Part shown: piece by piece, positions 7,629 through 15,505 of the stretch | How the letters are laid out: the number at the start of each line of letters is the position of its first letter | Position numbering within the stretch: the stretch's first letter is position 1 | NCBI RefSeq assembly: GCF_005889715.1 | Contig: NZ_VCKW01000044.1 | Location: forward strand, 1 to 44,128 | Origin: Actinomadura soli | Lineage (GTDB): Bacteria; Actinomycetota; Actinomycetes; Streptosporangiales; Streptosporangiaceae | DNA length: 44,128 bases | Reading direction: 5' to 3' | Position numbers and translations under genes: made by a program | The notes under the pieces: generated by a model | Databases searched by the model: none | What the model was told of the DNA's origin: nothing | Seen by the model: only the letters and a program-made list of their open reading frames with translations

Positions 7629-7658
7629 GGGCCCTCTCGCGGGAGGGCCCTTTGCTCT
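7629..7658 (+). terminator. Strong intrinsic terminator with no obvious upstream gene
   Basis: GGGCCCTC and GAGGGCCC form a perfect 8-bp stem around TCGCGG, followed by TTTGCTCT. The T-rich side is on the plus strand. It ends a short divergent transcript starting in the kinase-operon upstream region, or acts as an attenuator for the gene at 7723. Confidence 0.65.
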
Positions 7659-7701
7659 GCCTGCACGAACGTCCCGCCTGCACGATCCAGAGGTCCCGCA
7701 A

Positions 7702-7733
7702 CATGAACGACCACCCCGCATCATGAACGACCA
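7702..7733 (+). repeat. Duplicated start site CATGAACGACCA
   Basis: The 12-mer CATGAACGACCA occurs at 7702-7713 and again at 7722-7733, 20 bases apart. The second copy holds the start of the 189-residue gene. The first copy has the better ribosome site (GAGGT about 8 bases before its ATG) and encodes only MNDHPAS before a TGA that overlaps the second ATG. Translation may therefore reach the main gene by re-initiation. Confidence 0.6.
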
Positions 7734-8292
7734 AGAAGTGCGCGAGGAGTGCATGCGGCTCCTCAGGGACGGCCTGCCCGACCCGGTTCCCGCCGCCCGC
7801 GACGACGGACGGGACTTCCTCCCGCTCGGCCTCGACATGGACGGCGACGTCGCCGTTGTCACGTTCCTGCACCAGTGGGGCGACGCCGCGCCCGGCTTCA
7901 TCGAGGGCTGGACGTTCCACCGCCGCGACGGCGAGTGGATGGAGCTCGGCGGCGCCGGCGGGTCGGCCCCCGAGGAGCCCCTGGCGCGCCGCTCGTCCGG
8001 GGAGATGGGCCGCCACCTGCTGAAGTACGGGTCGGGCCGGACGGTCCGCAACGCCAACCGGCTGCTGCCGTGGGGCGCGAAGTGGGTGAACGAGGCGCGG
8101 CTGCGCGCGTCGGCGGAGGTCGCGCGGATCCGGGTCGGCAAGCGGCTGCTGGACGTTCCCGCGCACGGCCACGTCGCCGTCGTGTGGGGCGCCCGCCGCG
8201 GTCCCATCGTCGAGGCCCTCGCCGCGGACGGTTCGGTGCTGGACGCCCTGGACCTCGACGGTCCCGCCGTCCCGGCCCGGCCACAGCTCTGA
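7723..8292 (+). CDS. Conserved-looking protein of unknown function
   Basis: A 189-residue soluble protein starting MNDQEVREECMRLLRDGLP. I do not recognise a characterised family. It is acidic to neutral, with no signal peptide or membrane segment. A compact beta-rich pattern is suggested by GDVAVVTFLHQWGD, EGWTFHRRDGEWMELGGAGG and, near the C-terminus, HGHVAVVWGARRGPIVEALA followed by DGSVLDALDLDGP. Third-codon GC bias is very strong, supporting a real gene. Two repeated ATGs flank the start (see the duplication at 7702). It is followed 41 bases later by a TetR gene with its own promoter, so it is probably a separate transcription unit. Confidence 0.7.
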   Translation: MNDQEVREECMRLLRDGLPDPVPAARDDGRDFLPLGLDMDGDVAVVTFLHQWGDAAPGFIEGWTFHRRDGEWMELGGAGGSAPEEPLARRSSGEMGRHLLKYGSGRTVRNANRLLPWGAKWVNEARLRASAEVARIRVGKRLLDVPAHGHVAVVWGARRGPIVEALAADGSVLDALDLDGPAVPARPQL

Positions 8293-8297
8293 TATTT

Positions 8298-8325
8298 GAC
8301 CGATCGTTCTAGATAGGTCTATCGT
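8298..8325 (+). promoter_or_regulatory. TetR promoter with overlapping operator
   Basis: A 22-bp dyad, GACCnATC-N6-GATnGGTC (8298-8319), sits between a -35-like TTGACC (8296-8301) and a -10-like TATCGT (8320-8325, 18-base spacing) just before the tetR ATG. A further palindrome, GATAG-GT-CTATC, overlaps it (8312-8323). The core CGATCGTTCT recurs inverted in front of the dehydrogenase gene, fitting autoregulation and control of both genes by this TetR. Confidence 0.55.
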
Positions 8326-8333
8326 CTCGCCCC

Positions 8334-8915
8334 ATGGCACGGACGAAGGAGTTCGACCCGGACGAGGCCCTCAGGCGCGCCCTGGACCTGTTCTGGGAGC
8401 GCGGGTACGAGGCGACGTCCATGGCCGACCTCGTGGCGCATCTCGGCGTCGCCCGCGCCAGCATCTACGCGACGTTCGGCGGCAAGCACGAGCTGTACCT
8501 GAAGGCGTTCGAGCACTACCTGCGGACGACGGACCCGGCGATCGCGGAGGCGCTGTCGCAGCCGGGGCCCGTCCTGCCGCAGGTCAAGGCGCTGGTCGAG
8601 CACTACGCCGAGGAGTCGTCGCGCGACCGGCCGAGACACGGCTGCTTCGTCGTCAACACCGCGGTCGAGCTCGCCGCCCGCGATCCCGAGGCCGCCCGGC
8701 TGGTCGAGGCGAGCTGGAACTTCCTGGAGGCGTCGCTCACCTCGGCGCTGACCCGCGCCCGCGCGCAGGGCGAACTGTCCCCAGACCGGGACCCTCGCGC
8801 GCTGGCCCGGTTCCTGGTCGTCTTCTTCCAGGGCCTTCGCGTGCTGGGCCGCGCGCCCGCCGACGACGACCGCCTCTATGACGCGACGCGCGAGGCGCTG
8901 ACCGTCTTCGACTGA
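8334..8915 (+). CDS. TetR/AcrR-family transcriptional regulator
   Basis: A 193-residue repressor-type regulator. The N-terminal helix-turn-helix is typical: DPDEALRRALDLFWERGYEA, TSMADLVAHLGVARASIYAT and FGGKHELYLKAF. The C-terminal ligand-binding part (CFVVNTAVELAARDPEAARL) resembles the branch of TetR proteins that control reductases, dehydrogenases or efflux. It starts 8 bases after a -10-like TATCGT, so its mRNA may be leaderless. A terminator follows, and the next gene, a short-chain dehydrogenase, carries a related operator, suggesting that it is the main target. The ligand is unknown. Confidence 0.92.
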   Translation: MARTKEFDPDEALRRALDLFWERGYEATSMADLVAHLGVARASIYATFGGKHELYLKAFEHYLRTTDPAIAEALSQPGPVLPQVKALVEHYAEESSRDRPRHGCFVVNTAVELAARDPEAARLVEASWNFLEASLTSALTRARAQGELSPDRDPRALARFLVVFFQGLRVLGRAPADDDRLYDATREALTVFD

Positions 8916-8920
8916 CCCTC

Positions 8921-8949
8921 CCCCGCCCTTCCGTGAGGCGGGGCCTTCT
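8921..8949 (+). terminator. Terminator after tetR
   Basis: CCCCGCC (8921-8927) and GGCGGGG (8937-8943) pair around a 9-base loop, followed by CCTTCTT, 6 bases after the tetR stop. It separates tetR from the dehydrogenase gene, which has its own operator region. Confidence 0.65.
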
Positions 8950-8962
8950 TCGGCTCAATTCA

Positions 8963-8985
8963 AGAACGATCGATCTAGTATCTAG
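8963..8985 (+). promoter_or_regulatory. Second TetR-type operator before the dehydrogenase gene
   Basis: AGAACGATCGATCT (8963-8976) is a near-palindrome (6 of 7 pairs) and shares AACGATCG with the inverse of the site before tetR. It abuts CTAG-TAT-CTAG (8975-8985), which may include the -10 element. The ribosome site AGGAGA follows at 8984. The placement suggests repression by steric block. Confidence 0.5.
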
Positions 8986-8995
8986 GAGACAGATC

Positions 8996-9742
8996 ATGAC
9001 GTTCGACGGCAGCATCGCGCTCGTCACCGGCGGTGCCGGCGGCATCGGCCGCGCCATCGCGCGCGCCTTCGCCCGCGACGGCGCCACGGTCGTCCTCGCC
9101 GGACGCGACGCGACCGCGCTCGCCGACGCGGTCAAGGAGATCGGCCCGTGCGCGGACCACGTCGTCGCCGACGTGACGGACACGTCCTCCGCCGCCCGGA
9201 TGGTCGAGACCGTCGCCGCACGCCACGGCGGCCTCCACGTCGCCGTCAACAACGCCGGGATCCTCGGCGCCACCGGGCCGCTCGCCGACGTCGACGAGGC
9301 CGCCTGGGACGACGTCCTCGCGGTGAACCTGACCGGCGTGTTCCTGTCGATGAAGCACGAGATCGCCTACATGCGCGGCCAGGGCGGCGGGACGATCGTC
9401 AACATCGCGTCCAACATCGGCGCGCACGGCCGCCGTCCCGGCCTGGCGGCCTACGCGGCGTCCAAGGCGGCGGTCAGCGCCCTTACCCGCGCCGCGGCCC
9501 TCGACCACATCGCCGACGGCGTCCGCATCAACGCCGTCAGCCCCGGCGCCAGCGACACGCCCATGTCGCTGCTCCCCGGCGAGACCCGCGCCCAGCGCGC
9601 GGAGCGGATGCGCACGGCCGCCCCGTCCGGACGCGTGGCCGACACGTCCGAAGTGGCCGAGACGGTGCTGTGGCTGGCGTCGGACGCGTCCGGTCACGTG
9701 GTCGGGCACGACCTGGTCGTCGACGGTGGCGCCACCGCCTGA
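8996..9742 (+). CDS. Short-chain dehydrogenase/reductase (SDR)
   Basis: A 248-residue classical SDR, an NAD(P)-dependent oxidoreductase. The cofactor motif TGGAGGIGRAIARAFARDGA, structural NNAGI, the catalytic Ser region (IVNIASNIGAHG), catalytic YAASK and the C-terminal LASDASGHVVGHDLVVDGG are all intact. ATG 8996 is chosen because AGGAGA lies 6-7 bases upstream; an earlier in-frame start would overlap the terminator and operator. The substrate cannot be told from sequence. Controlled in all likelihood by the adjacent TetR regulator. The 3' end, including the stop, lies in a tandem repeat (9730-9780). Confidence 0.93.
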   Translation: MTFDGSIALVTGGAGGIGRAIARAFARDGATVVLAGRDATALADAVKEIGPCADHVVADVTDTSSAARMVETVAARHGGLHVAVNNAGILGATGPLADVDEAAWDDVLAVNLTGVFLSMKHEIAYMRGQGGGTIVNIASNIGAHGRRPGLAAYAASKAAVSALTRAAALDHIADGVRINAVSPGASDTPMSLLPGETRAQRAERMRTAAPSGRVADTSEVAETVLWLASDASGHVVGHDLVVDGGATA

Positions 9743-9780
9743 CGCCCCGCCACCGCCTGACGCGGCCCGCCACGGCCTGA
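9730..9780 (+). repeat. Tandem repeat holding the dehydrogenase stop codon
   Basis: Three copies of a CGCCACCGCCTGACGC-like unit start at 9730, 9748 and 9768 (periods 18 and 20; the third is degenerate). The TGA in the first copy is the real stop; each later copy repeats it. Confidence 0.7.
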
Positions 9781-9819
9781 AGACGCTTTTCAGGGCGGCT
9801 GACCGGGAAGACTCAGGCC

Positions 9820-10512
9820 ATGGCCCTCACACCCGACTACGACTCCGACCCGGAACGGTTCCGCCTCGCCTCCAGGGTCACCAGGAAGTACCTGATCGGG
9901 GCGCGGAGCCTGCACGACCACATCGCCGCGAAGCTGCTGCACGGCGCGCCGTCCCTCGTCCTGGACATCGGCTGCGGGGAGGGCGCGCTCAGCGACGCCC
10001 TCCCCGACCCGCCGCCGTTCCGGCTGGTGGGACTGGACGCGTCCGCCGCCCTCCTGCGCGCCCATCCGACGCCGCGCGTCCGGGCCGACGCGCTGCGCCT
10101 GCCGTTCCGGGACGGGACGTTCGACGCCGCCGTCGCCGTGAACATGCTCTACCACCTGGACGATCCCGGCCTCGCGCTCCGCGAGGCCCGCCGCGTCCTC
10201 GCGCCGGGCGGCGTCCTGCTCGTCACCGCGATCTGCCGGACCGACAGCCCCGAACTGTCGCCCGTCTGGCGCCCCGAGCCGACCACGTTCGACGCCGAGG
10301 AGGCCCCGGCGCGCGTCTGCGAGGTGTTCGGCGAGGTCGAGGTGGAGCGGTGGGACGCGCCACTGATCACGCTTCCCGACCACGACGCCGTCCGCGACTA
10401 CCTGATCGCCCGCCACATGCCCCGGTCGCAGGCGGCCGAGGCGGCCCGGCGGCTCCGGACGCCCCTCCCGGTCACGAAGCGCGGAAGCCTGGTCCTGGCC
10501 CGCCGCTCCTGA
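9820..10512 (+). CDS. Class I SAM-dependent methyltransferase
   Basis: A 230-residue methyltransferase of the UbiE/methyltransf_11 type. SAM-binding motif I is LVLDIGCGEGALSD, followed by the acidic residue in LVGLDAS, motif II in LPFRDGTFDAAVAVNMLYHL, and the post-motif RRVLAPGGVLLVT. The substrate is not predictable; such enzymes modify small molecules, lipids or tRNA. It follows the dehydrogenase by 77 bases on the same strand. No clear ribosome site is visible at ATG 9820. It converges on the flavoenzyme gene, and their 3' ends are separated by a repeated segment (10520-10561). Confidence 0.9.
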   Translation: MALTPDYDSDPERFRLASRVTRKYLIGARSLHDHIAAKLLHGAPSLVLDIGCGEGALSDALPDPPPFRLVGLDASAALLRAHPTPRVRADALRLPFRDGTFDAAVAVNMLYHLDDPGLALREARRVLAPGGVLLVTAICRTDSPELSPVWRPEPTTFDAEEAPARVCEVFGEVEVERWDAPLITLPDHDAVRDYLIARHMPRSQAAEAARRLRTPLPVTKRGSLVLARRS

Positions 10513-10519
10513 CGACCAC

Positions 10520-10561
10520 CCCGTCACGGCACGACACCCGTCACGACGCCCGCCCGTCATG
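10520..10561. repeat. Three-copy repeat between convergent gene ends
   Basis: CCCGTCACG at 10520 and 10537 and CCCGTCATG at 10553 recur with periods of 17 and 16. The last copy contains the stop codon of the minus-strand flavoenzyme gene (TCA at 10557-10559). Confidence 0.55.
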
Positions 10562-11720
10562 CGCGCACAAGGACCTCTGGATTGAGCTCGTCCGGACGTG
10601 TGAAGCCAGAGAGCGCCAGCGTCAACTCCAGTTCGGCCTGGAGGCAGCGCAGGACGTGCTGGACGCCCGCCTCACCCGCGAGCGCCAGCCCATAGGCGTA
10701 CGGACGCGCGACCAGCACCGCTTTGGCGCCGAGTGCGAGCGCCTTGGCGACGTCCGATCCCGTGCGGATTCCGCTGTCGAAGAGCACCGTCGCCTGGTCG
10801 CGGACGGCGTCGACCACACCGGGCAGTGCGTCGAGGGACGCGACGGCGCCGTCCACCTGACGTCCGCCATGGTTGGAGACGATCACGCCGTCCATGCCCG
10901 CGTCGACGGCCTGGCGGGCGTCGTCCGGATGCTGGATGCCCTTCAGCGCGATCGGTCCGTCCCAGTGCTCCCGCAGGAAGATCAGGTCGTCCCAGGTCAG
11001 GGCGGGGTTCCCGAAGTTGGCGACCCAGTGCAGGATCGCCTGGTCACGGTTGGCGTCGGTGATCGGACCGCCGACCATGCCCTGGAAGACCGGGTCGCTG
11101 AGATAGTTGGCGACACCGACTCCGCGCAGGAACGGCAGGTACGCCTGGTCGAGGTCCCGGGGGCGCCACGCCAGCGTGAACGTGTCGAGCGTGACGACGA
11201 GTGCCGTGTAGCCGGCCGCCTTGGCGCGCTCCAGGAAACTGATGGCGAGATCCCGGTTCTTCGGCCAGTACAGCTGGTACCAGCGCGGCCCGTCGCCGTT
11301 CGCCCCCGCCACGTCCTCGATGTTGTGCGAGGACGCCGTGCTCAGCACCATCGGCACGCCCTCTGCCGCGGCCGCCCGCGCGACCGCCAGCTCACCGTCC
11401 GGATGGACGATCGACAGGACGCCGATAGGGCCGAGCACCACCGGGGACGGCATCCGCGTGCCCAGCACCTGCACGGACAGGTCGCGGTGGGTCACGTCCC
11501 TGAGCATCCTCGGCACGATCCGCCACCGGTCGAACGCCGCCCGGTTGGCCCGAGCCGTCGCCTCGCTGCCCGCCGCGCCCGCCACGTACCCGAACGCCCG
11601 CGCCGACAGCGACCGCTCGGCGAGGCCCTCCAGCCTGGTCAGGTCCGTCGGCAGCGCCGGGACGACGTCGCCGAGCCCCTGGAGATAGATCGAGTTCTGG
11701 AAGTCGGCCAGCGCGCTCAA
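10557..11720 (-). CDS. Lactate 2-monooxygenase-like FMN-dependent alpha-hydroxyacid oxidase
   Basis: A 387-residue FMN enzyme of the L-lactate oxidase/glycolate oxidase family, oxidising an alpha-hydroxy acid. It matches my memory of mycobacterial lactate 2-monooxygenase at several places: DFQNSIYLQGL at the N-terminus, AFGYVAGAAGSE, WRPRDLD..YLPFLRGVGVANYL, LKGIQHPDDARQAVDAGMDG, the catalytic SNHGGRQ and FMN phosphate-binding FDSGIRTGSDVAKALALGA. The start is probably TTG 11720, with GGAGG 5 bases upstream; GTG 11732 is possible but has no ribosome site. Lactate monooxygenase yields acetate, CO2 and water; an oxidase giving pyruvate and peroxide is the alternative. It is divergent from parC. 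Confidence 0.87.
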   Translation of the reverse strand: MSALADFQNSIYLQGLGDVVPALPTDLTRLEGLAERSLSARAFGYVAGAAGSEATARANRAAFDRWRIVPRMLRDVTHRDLSVQVLGTRMPSPVVLGPIGVLSIVHPDGELAVARAAAAEGVPMVLSTASSHNIEDVAGANGDGPRWYQLYWPKNRDLAISFLERAKAAGYTALVVTLDTFTLAWRPRDLDQAYLPFLRGVGVANYLSDPVFQGMVGGPITDANRDQAILHWVANFGNPALTWDDLIFLREHWDGPIALKGIQHPDDARQAVDAGMDGVIVSNHGGRQVDGAVASLDALPGVVDAVRDQATVLFDSGIRTGSDVAKALALGAKAVLVARPYAYGLALAGEAGVQHVLRCLQAELELTLALSGFTRPDELNPEVLVRA

Positions 11721-11869
11721 GGAAGCCTCCACCTGCGATGATCCGGAACCGTCCGGCACCAATCTGCCAGGTCGACGGAGGTGACGGAACGGCACCGATT
11801 CGCCGATCCGGACGCCGCACCCGGTGGGGCGGGCGAAAGATGTCCCTAGGACCGGCCACAATGTTGGGC

Positions 11870-14359
11870 ATGGCACGACGCGGATCCCAGGCCCCTCCCC
11901 CGCCGCCGGACTTCGAAGAGAACATCGTCGACGTCGATGTCTCCGACGAGATGCGCGGCAGTTACCTCGAGTACGCCCTCTCGGTGATCTACCAGCGGGC
12001 GCTCCCCGACGTGCGCGACGGGCTGAAGCCCGTCCAGCGCCGGATCCTGTACTCGATGAACGAGATGGGGCTGCGGCCCGACCGCGGGCACGTCAAGTGC
12101 GCCCGCGTCGTCGGCGAGGTCATGGGCAAGCTGCATCCGCACGGCGACAGCGCGATCTACGACGCGATGGTGCGGCTGGCGCAGTCCTGGGCGATGCGGA
12201 TGCCGCTGGTCGACGGGCACGGCAACTTCGGGTCGCTCGGCGGCGACGACATGCCCGCCGCCATGCGGTACACCGAGGCGCGCCTGTCCCGCGAGGCGAT
12301 GCTCATGGTCGCCTCCATCGACGAGGACACGGTCGACTTCCGCCCGAACTACGACGGGCAGGAGCGCGAGCCCGAGGTCCTCCCGGCGGCGTTCCCGAAC
12401 CTGCTGGTGAACGGCGCGTCCGGCATCGCGGTCGGGATGGCGACGAACATGGCGCCGCACAACCTCGGCGAGGTCATCGCCGCGGCCCGGCACCTGATCG
12501 ACCACCCGGACGCCACCCTCGACGACCTGATGCGCCACGTCCCCGGCCCCGACCTGCCCACCGGAGGCAAGATCGTCGGCCTGGACGGCATCCGCGACGC
12601 CTACGCCAGCGGCCGCGGGACGTTCCGCACCCGCGCCACCACGACCATCGAGAACGTGACGCCGCGCCGCAAGGGCATCGTGGTCAGCGAGCTTCCGTAC
12701 GCCGTCGGCCCGGAGCGCGTCAAGGCCAAGATCAAGGAACTGGTCAACGCGAAGAAGCTCCAGGGCATCGCCGACCTGAAGGACCTCACCGACCGCAACG
12801 TCGGCCTCCGCCTGGTCATCGAGATCAAGAACGGCTTCAACCCCGAGGCCGTCCTGCAGGACCTCTACCGGCTGACGCCGATGGAGGAGACGTTCGGCAT
12901 CAACAACGTCGCGCTCGTCGACGGCCAGCCCCGCACGCTCGGGCTCCGCGACATGCTGCAGGTGTACGTCGACCACCGCATCGACGTCGTCCGCCGCCGC
13001 TCGATGTTCCGCCGCAAGAAGCGCGAGGACCGCCTGCACCTCGTGGACGGCCTGCTCGTCGCGCTCCTCAACATCGACGAGGTCATCCAGGTCATCCGGC
13101 AGAGCGACGACGCCGCGCAGGCCAAGCAGCGCCTGATGCAGATCTTCGAGCTGTCCGACATCCAGGCGCAGTACATCCTCGACACGCCGCTGCGCCGCCT
13201 CACCCGGTACGACCGGCTCGAACTGGAGAAGGAGAAGGAGCAGCTCGCCAAGGAGATCGCCCAGCTGACCGCGATCCTCGAATCGGAGCGGAAGCTGCGC
13301 GGCGTCGTCTCCAAGGAGCTCGGTGAGGTCGCGAAGGAGTTCTCCACCCCGCGCCGGACGATCCTGCTCGAATCGTCCGGGCAGACCGCGGCGTCGGCCG
13401 TCCCGCTGGAGGTGGCGGACGACCCGTGCACGGTGCTGCTGTCGTCCACCGGGCTCATGGCCCGCACGCACGGCCCCGGCCCGCTGCCCGACAGCGGCCC
13501 CCGCTCCGCGCACGACGTCCTGACGTCGGTCGTCCCCGCCACGGCGCGCGGCCAGATCGGCGCGGTGACGTCGCACGGCCGCATGATCCGCGTGGACGTC
13601 CTCGACCTGCCGACGCTCCCGGCGTCCGCGACGCCGCCCTCCCTTGCGGGCGGGGCCCTGGTCACCGAGTACGTCGACCTGGAACCGGACGAGACGGTCG
13701 TGGGCATCGCCGCCGTCACCGACGAGGGCGGCGGCCTCGCCCTCGGCACCGCGCAGGGCGTGGTCAAACGGGTCGTCCCCGAGTTCCCCGCCAACCGCGA
13801 CGAGTTCGAGGTCATCGGCCTCAAGGACGGCGACCGCGTCGTCGGCGCCGTGCAGCTCCTGTCCGACGACCAGCACCTCGTCTTCATCACCTCCGACGCG
13901 CAGCTCCTGCACTTCGCCGCCTCGGTCGTCCGGCCCCAGGGCCGCGCCGCGGGCGGCATGGCGGGCATCAAGCTGGCCGCGGACGCACGGGTCCTGTGGT
14001 TCGGCGCGATCGACCCGTCCCGCGAGGCCCGCGTCATCACGGTCTCCGGCTCGTCGTCCGCACTGCCCGGCACCCAGACCGGCGCGATCAAGCTCGCGGA
14101 CTTCGCAGACTTCCCGGCCAAGGGGCGCGCGACGGGAGGCGTCCGCGCGCACCGCTTCCTCAAGGGCGAGGACGTCCTGCTCCAGGCGTGGGCGGCGCCG
14201 ACCCCGCTCCGCGCCGCGGCCGCCAACGGCAGACCGGCGATGCTGAACGTGACCCTTGGCCGCAGGGACGGCTCCGGCGAGAAACTCGACAACCCCCTGA
14301 CCGCCATCAGCGGCCCCCTGGGCCCGCCGCCACCGGAGGAGGACGAACCCGGGGAGTGA
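11870..14359 (+). CDS. parC: DNA topoisomerase IV subunit A (ParC)
   Basis: An 829-residue type IIA topoisomerase breakage-reunion subunit. Landmarks: RALPDVRDGLKPVQRRILYSM, the quinolone-contact region VMGKLHPHGDSAIYDAM with Ser in GDS, and the active-site Tyr at about residue 134 in AAMRYTEARLS. A coiled-coil arm (YDRLELEKEKEQLAKEIAQL) and a beta-pinwheel C-terminal domain follow. I call ParC rather than GyrA because there is no GyrA-box QRRGGKG motif and parE lies nearby. ATG 11870 is preceded by CACAAT-N7, a -10-like hexamer, suggesting a leaderless mRNA. It decatenates daughter chromosomes with ParE, whose gene lies about 3.1 kb away on the other strand. Confidence 0.93.
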   Translation: MARRGSQAPPPPPDFEENIVDVDVSDEMRGSYLEYALSVIYQRALPDVRDGLKPVQRRILYSMNEMGLRPDRGHVKCARVVGEVMGKLHPHGDSAIYDAMVRLAQSWAMRMPLVDGHGNFGSLGGDDMPAAMRYTEARLSREAMLMVASIDEDTVDFRPNYDGQEREPEVLPAAFPNLLVNGASGIAVGMATNMAPHNLGEVIAAARHLIDHPDATLDDLMRHVPGPDLPTGGKIVGLDGIRDAYASGRGTFRTRATTTIENVTPRRKGIVVSELPYAVGPERVKAKIKELVNAKKLQGIADLKDLTDRNVGLRLVIEIKNGFNPEAVLQDLYRLTPMEETFGINNVALVDGQPRTLGLRDMLQVYVDHRIDVVRRRSMFRRKKREDRLHLVDGLLVALLNIDEVIQVIRQSDDAAQAKQRLMQIFELSDIQAQYILDTPLRRLTRYDRLELEKEKEQLAKEIAQLTAILESERKLRGVVSKELGEVAKEFSTPRRTILLESSGQTAASAVPLEVADDPCTVLLSSTGLMARTHGPGPLPDSGPRSAHDVLTSVVPATARGQIGAVTSHGRMIRVDVLDLPTLPASATPPSLAGGALVTEYVDLEPDETVVGIAAVTDEGGGLALGTAQGVVKRVVPEFPANRDEFEVIGLKDGDRVVGAVQLLSDDQHLVFITSDAQLLHFAASVVRPQGRAAGGMAGIKLAADARVLWFGAIDPSREARVITVSGSSSALPGTQTGAIKLADFADFPAKGRATGGVRAHRFLKGEDVLLQAWAAPTPLRAAAANGRPAMLNVTLGRRDGSGEKLDNPLTAISGPLGPPPPEEDEPGE

Positions 14360-14441
14360 ACCCGAGGCGCCACGAACGGTGCGCGAGGGCGGGTGCGTCA
14401 CAGGCGGGGTGCGCCCCTAGCGGGTGCGCCACAATGTCGGC

Positions 14442-15008
14442 ATGCCGATCGCATCGTTCATGGTTCCGCTCGGGTCCCCGGTTCCGGCGTTCAGCCTTCC
14501 GTCGATCGACGGCGGGAGGGTGTCGCACGACGACTTCCCCGAGGCGTCCGCCCTGCTGGTCGCGTTCCTGTCCAACCACTGCCCGTACGTGCGCCGCATC
14601 GAGGACCCCCTCGGCGCCGTCACGGCCGAGTACGCGGGCAAGGGCCTCGCGACCGTCGCCGTGGGCAGCAACGACGTCGTCAACTATCCCGACGACGGCG
14701 CCGAGCACCTGCGGGAGCAGGCCGGACGCGCCGGGTTCGCGTTCCCCTACCTGGTGGACGAGTCGCAGGAGACGGCCCGTGCGTTCCGCGCCGCCTGCAC
14801 GCCCGACTTCTTCCTGTACGACCGGGAGCGGCGGCTCGCGTACCGGGGCGAGTTCGACGGCGCCCGCCCGCGCAACGACGTCCCGGCGGACGGCGCGTCG
14901 CTCAGGAACGCGCTCGACCTGGTGCTGGCGGGGAAGGACGTGCCCGAGCCGCACACGCCCAGCCTCGGCTGCGGAATCAAATGGAAGCCCGGAAACGAGC
15001 CGGTGTAA
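14442..15008 (+). CDS. Thioredoxin-fold / AhpC-TSA-like protein with a single active-site cysteine
   Basis: A 188-residue cytoplasmic thioredoxin-fold protein: GSPVPAFSLPSIDGGRVSHD at the start, LLVAFLSNHCPYVRRIEDPL with the active-site Cys, VAVGSNDVVNYPDDG and FPYLVDESQETARAFRAACT. The second Cys of the usual CxxC is replaced by Val (CPYV), so it may act like a one-Cys peroxiredoxin or need an external thiol; other cysteines (AACTPDFF, LGCGIKWK) are present. ATG 14442 is preceded by CACAAT-N6, the same leaderless layout as parC upstream. It is a conserved actinobacterial type, usually annotated 'thioredoxin family protein'. No signal peptide. Confidence 0.86.
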   Translation: MPIASFMVPLGSPVPAFSLPSIDGGRVSHDDFPEASALLVAFLSNHCPYVRRIEDPLGAVTAEYAGKGLATVAVGSNDVVNYPDDGAEHLREQAGRAGFAFPYLVDESQETARAFRAACTPDFFLYDRERRLAYRGEFDGARPRNDVPADGASLRNALDLVLAGKDVPEPHTPSLGCGIKWKPGNEPV

Positions 15009-15030
15009 TACTCCGCTTGTAGTCACACGG

Positions 15031-15058
15031 GCCGAGTTACGCCGGCCGAGTTACGCCG
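15031..15058. repeat. Perfect 14-bp tandem repeat over the stop codon of the next gene
   Basis: GCCGAGTTACGCCG occurs twice head to tail (15031-15044, 15045-15058). The TTA in the second copy is the TAA stop of the minus-strand gene ending at 15051; the first copy repeats it downstream. Confidence 0.8.
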
Positions 15059-15440
15059 GAGTGGCTTCGCCCTCCCGCGGGCGCGGCAGCACGACGGCTT
15101 TGACGTTTCCGGATCGCACCCCGCGTTCGGCGGCCGCCGCCAGGGCTTCCAGGAGGTCGGACGGCCCGCCGTCGGCGTTGTCGTAATGCCAGAAGCGGAT
15201 CAGTCTCTCGCCCTCGGCGCCCGGGTCGAAACGGCCCGTGGTGAAGCATCCGGCGCCGGCCATGCGGACGATGACGCGCGCGCTTTCGTCCAGTTGCGTC
15301 ACGTAGGCGGCCGCGTCGATGAGACCGATCGCGGCGCGGGCGTTGCGGCCGTCGTCGCACGGGTCGGGACGATTGATCCGCCATTGCGCGTACGGGCGCA
15401 GGTAGTCCGCGATCATGGAGGTTCTGAGCACGATCTTCAT
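15051..15440 (-). CDS. Small protein of unknown function
   Basis: A 129-residue protein beginning MKIVLRTSMIADYLRPYAQW. I do not recognise its family. It appears soluble, with mixed alpha/beta character (AAIGLIDAAAYVTQLDESAR, VIVRMAGAGCFTTGRFDPGA, GPSDLLEALAAAAERGV). The frame extends upstream to 15509, but the MKIV start gives a compact protein and avoids an Arg-rich unstructured stretch; no strong ribosome site decides between them. It lies between the thioredoxin-like gene and a two-component system. Function cannot be inferred. Confidence 0.55.
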   Translation of the reverse strand: MKIVLRTSMIADYLRPYAQWRINRPDPCDDGRNARAAIGLIDAAAYVTQLDESARVIVRMAGAGCFTTGRFDPGAEGERLIRFWHYDNADGGPSDLLEALAAAAERGVRSGNVKAVVLPRPREGEATPA

Positions 15441-15505
15441 GCTCGGACCGCCGGGACGCGCCCGCCGGGCCCTTGACCGAGATCTTGCCCCGTGGTGATC
15501 GACGA

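Noticed and set aside
7500..7660. Glycine, cyclic-di-GMP or cobalamin riboswitch before the 7723 gene
   Set aside because: Short resemblances (GCAAAGC, GGGTGAAACC) exist but the required conserved blocks and order are missing.
11846..14401. An 851-codon frame antisense to parC
   Set aside because: Shadow of parC; composition dominated by Arg, Asp and Val, no motif.
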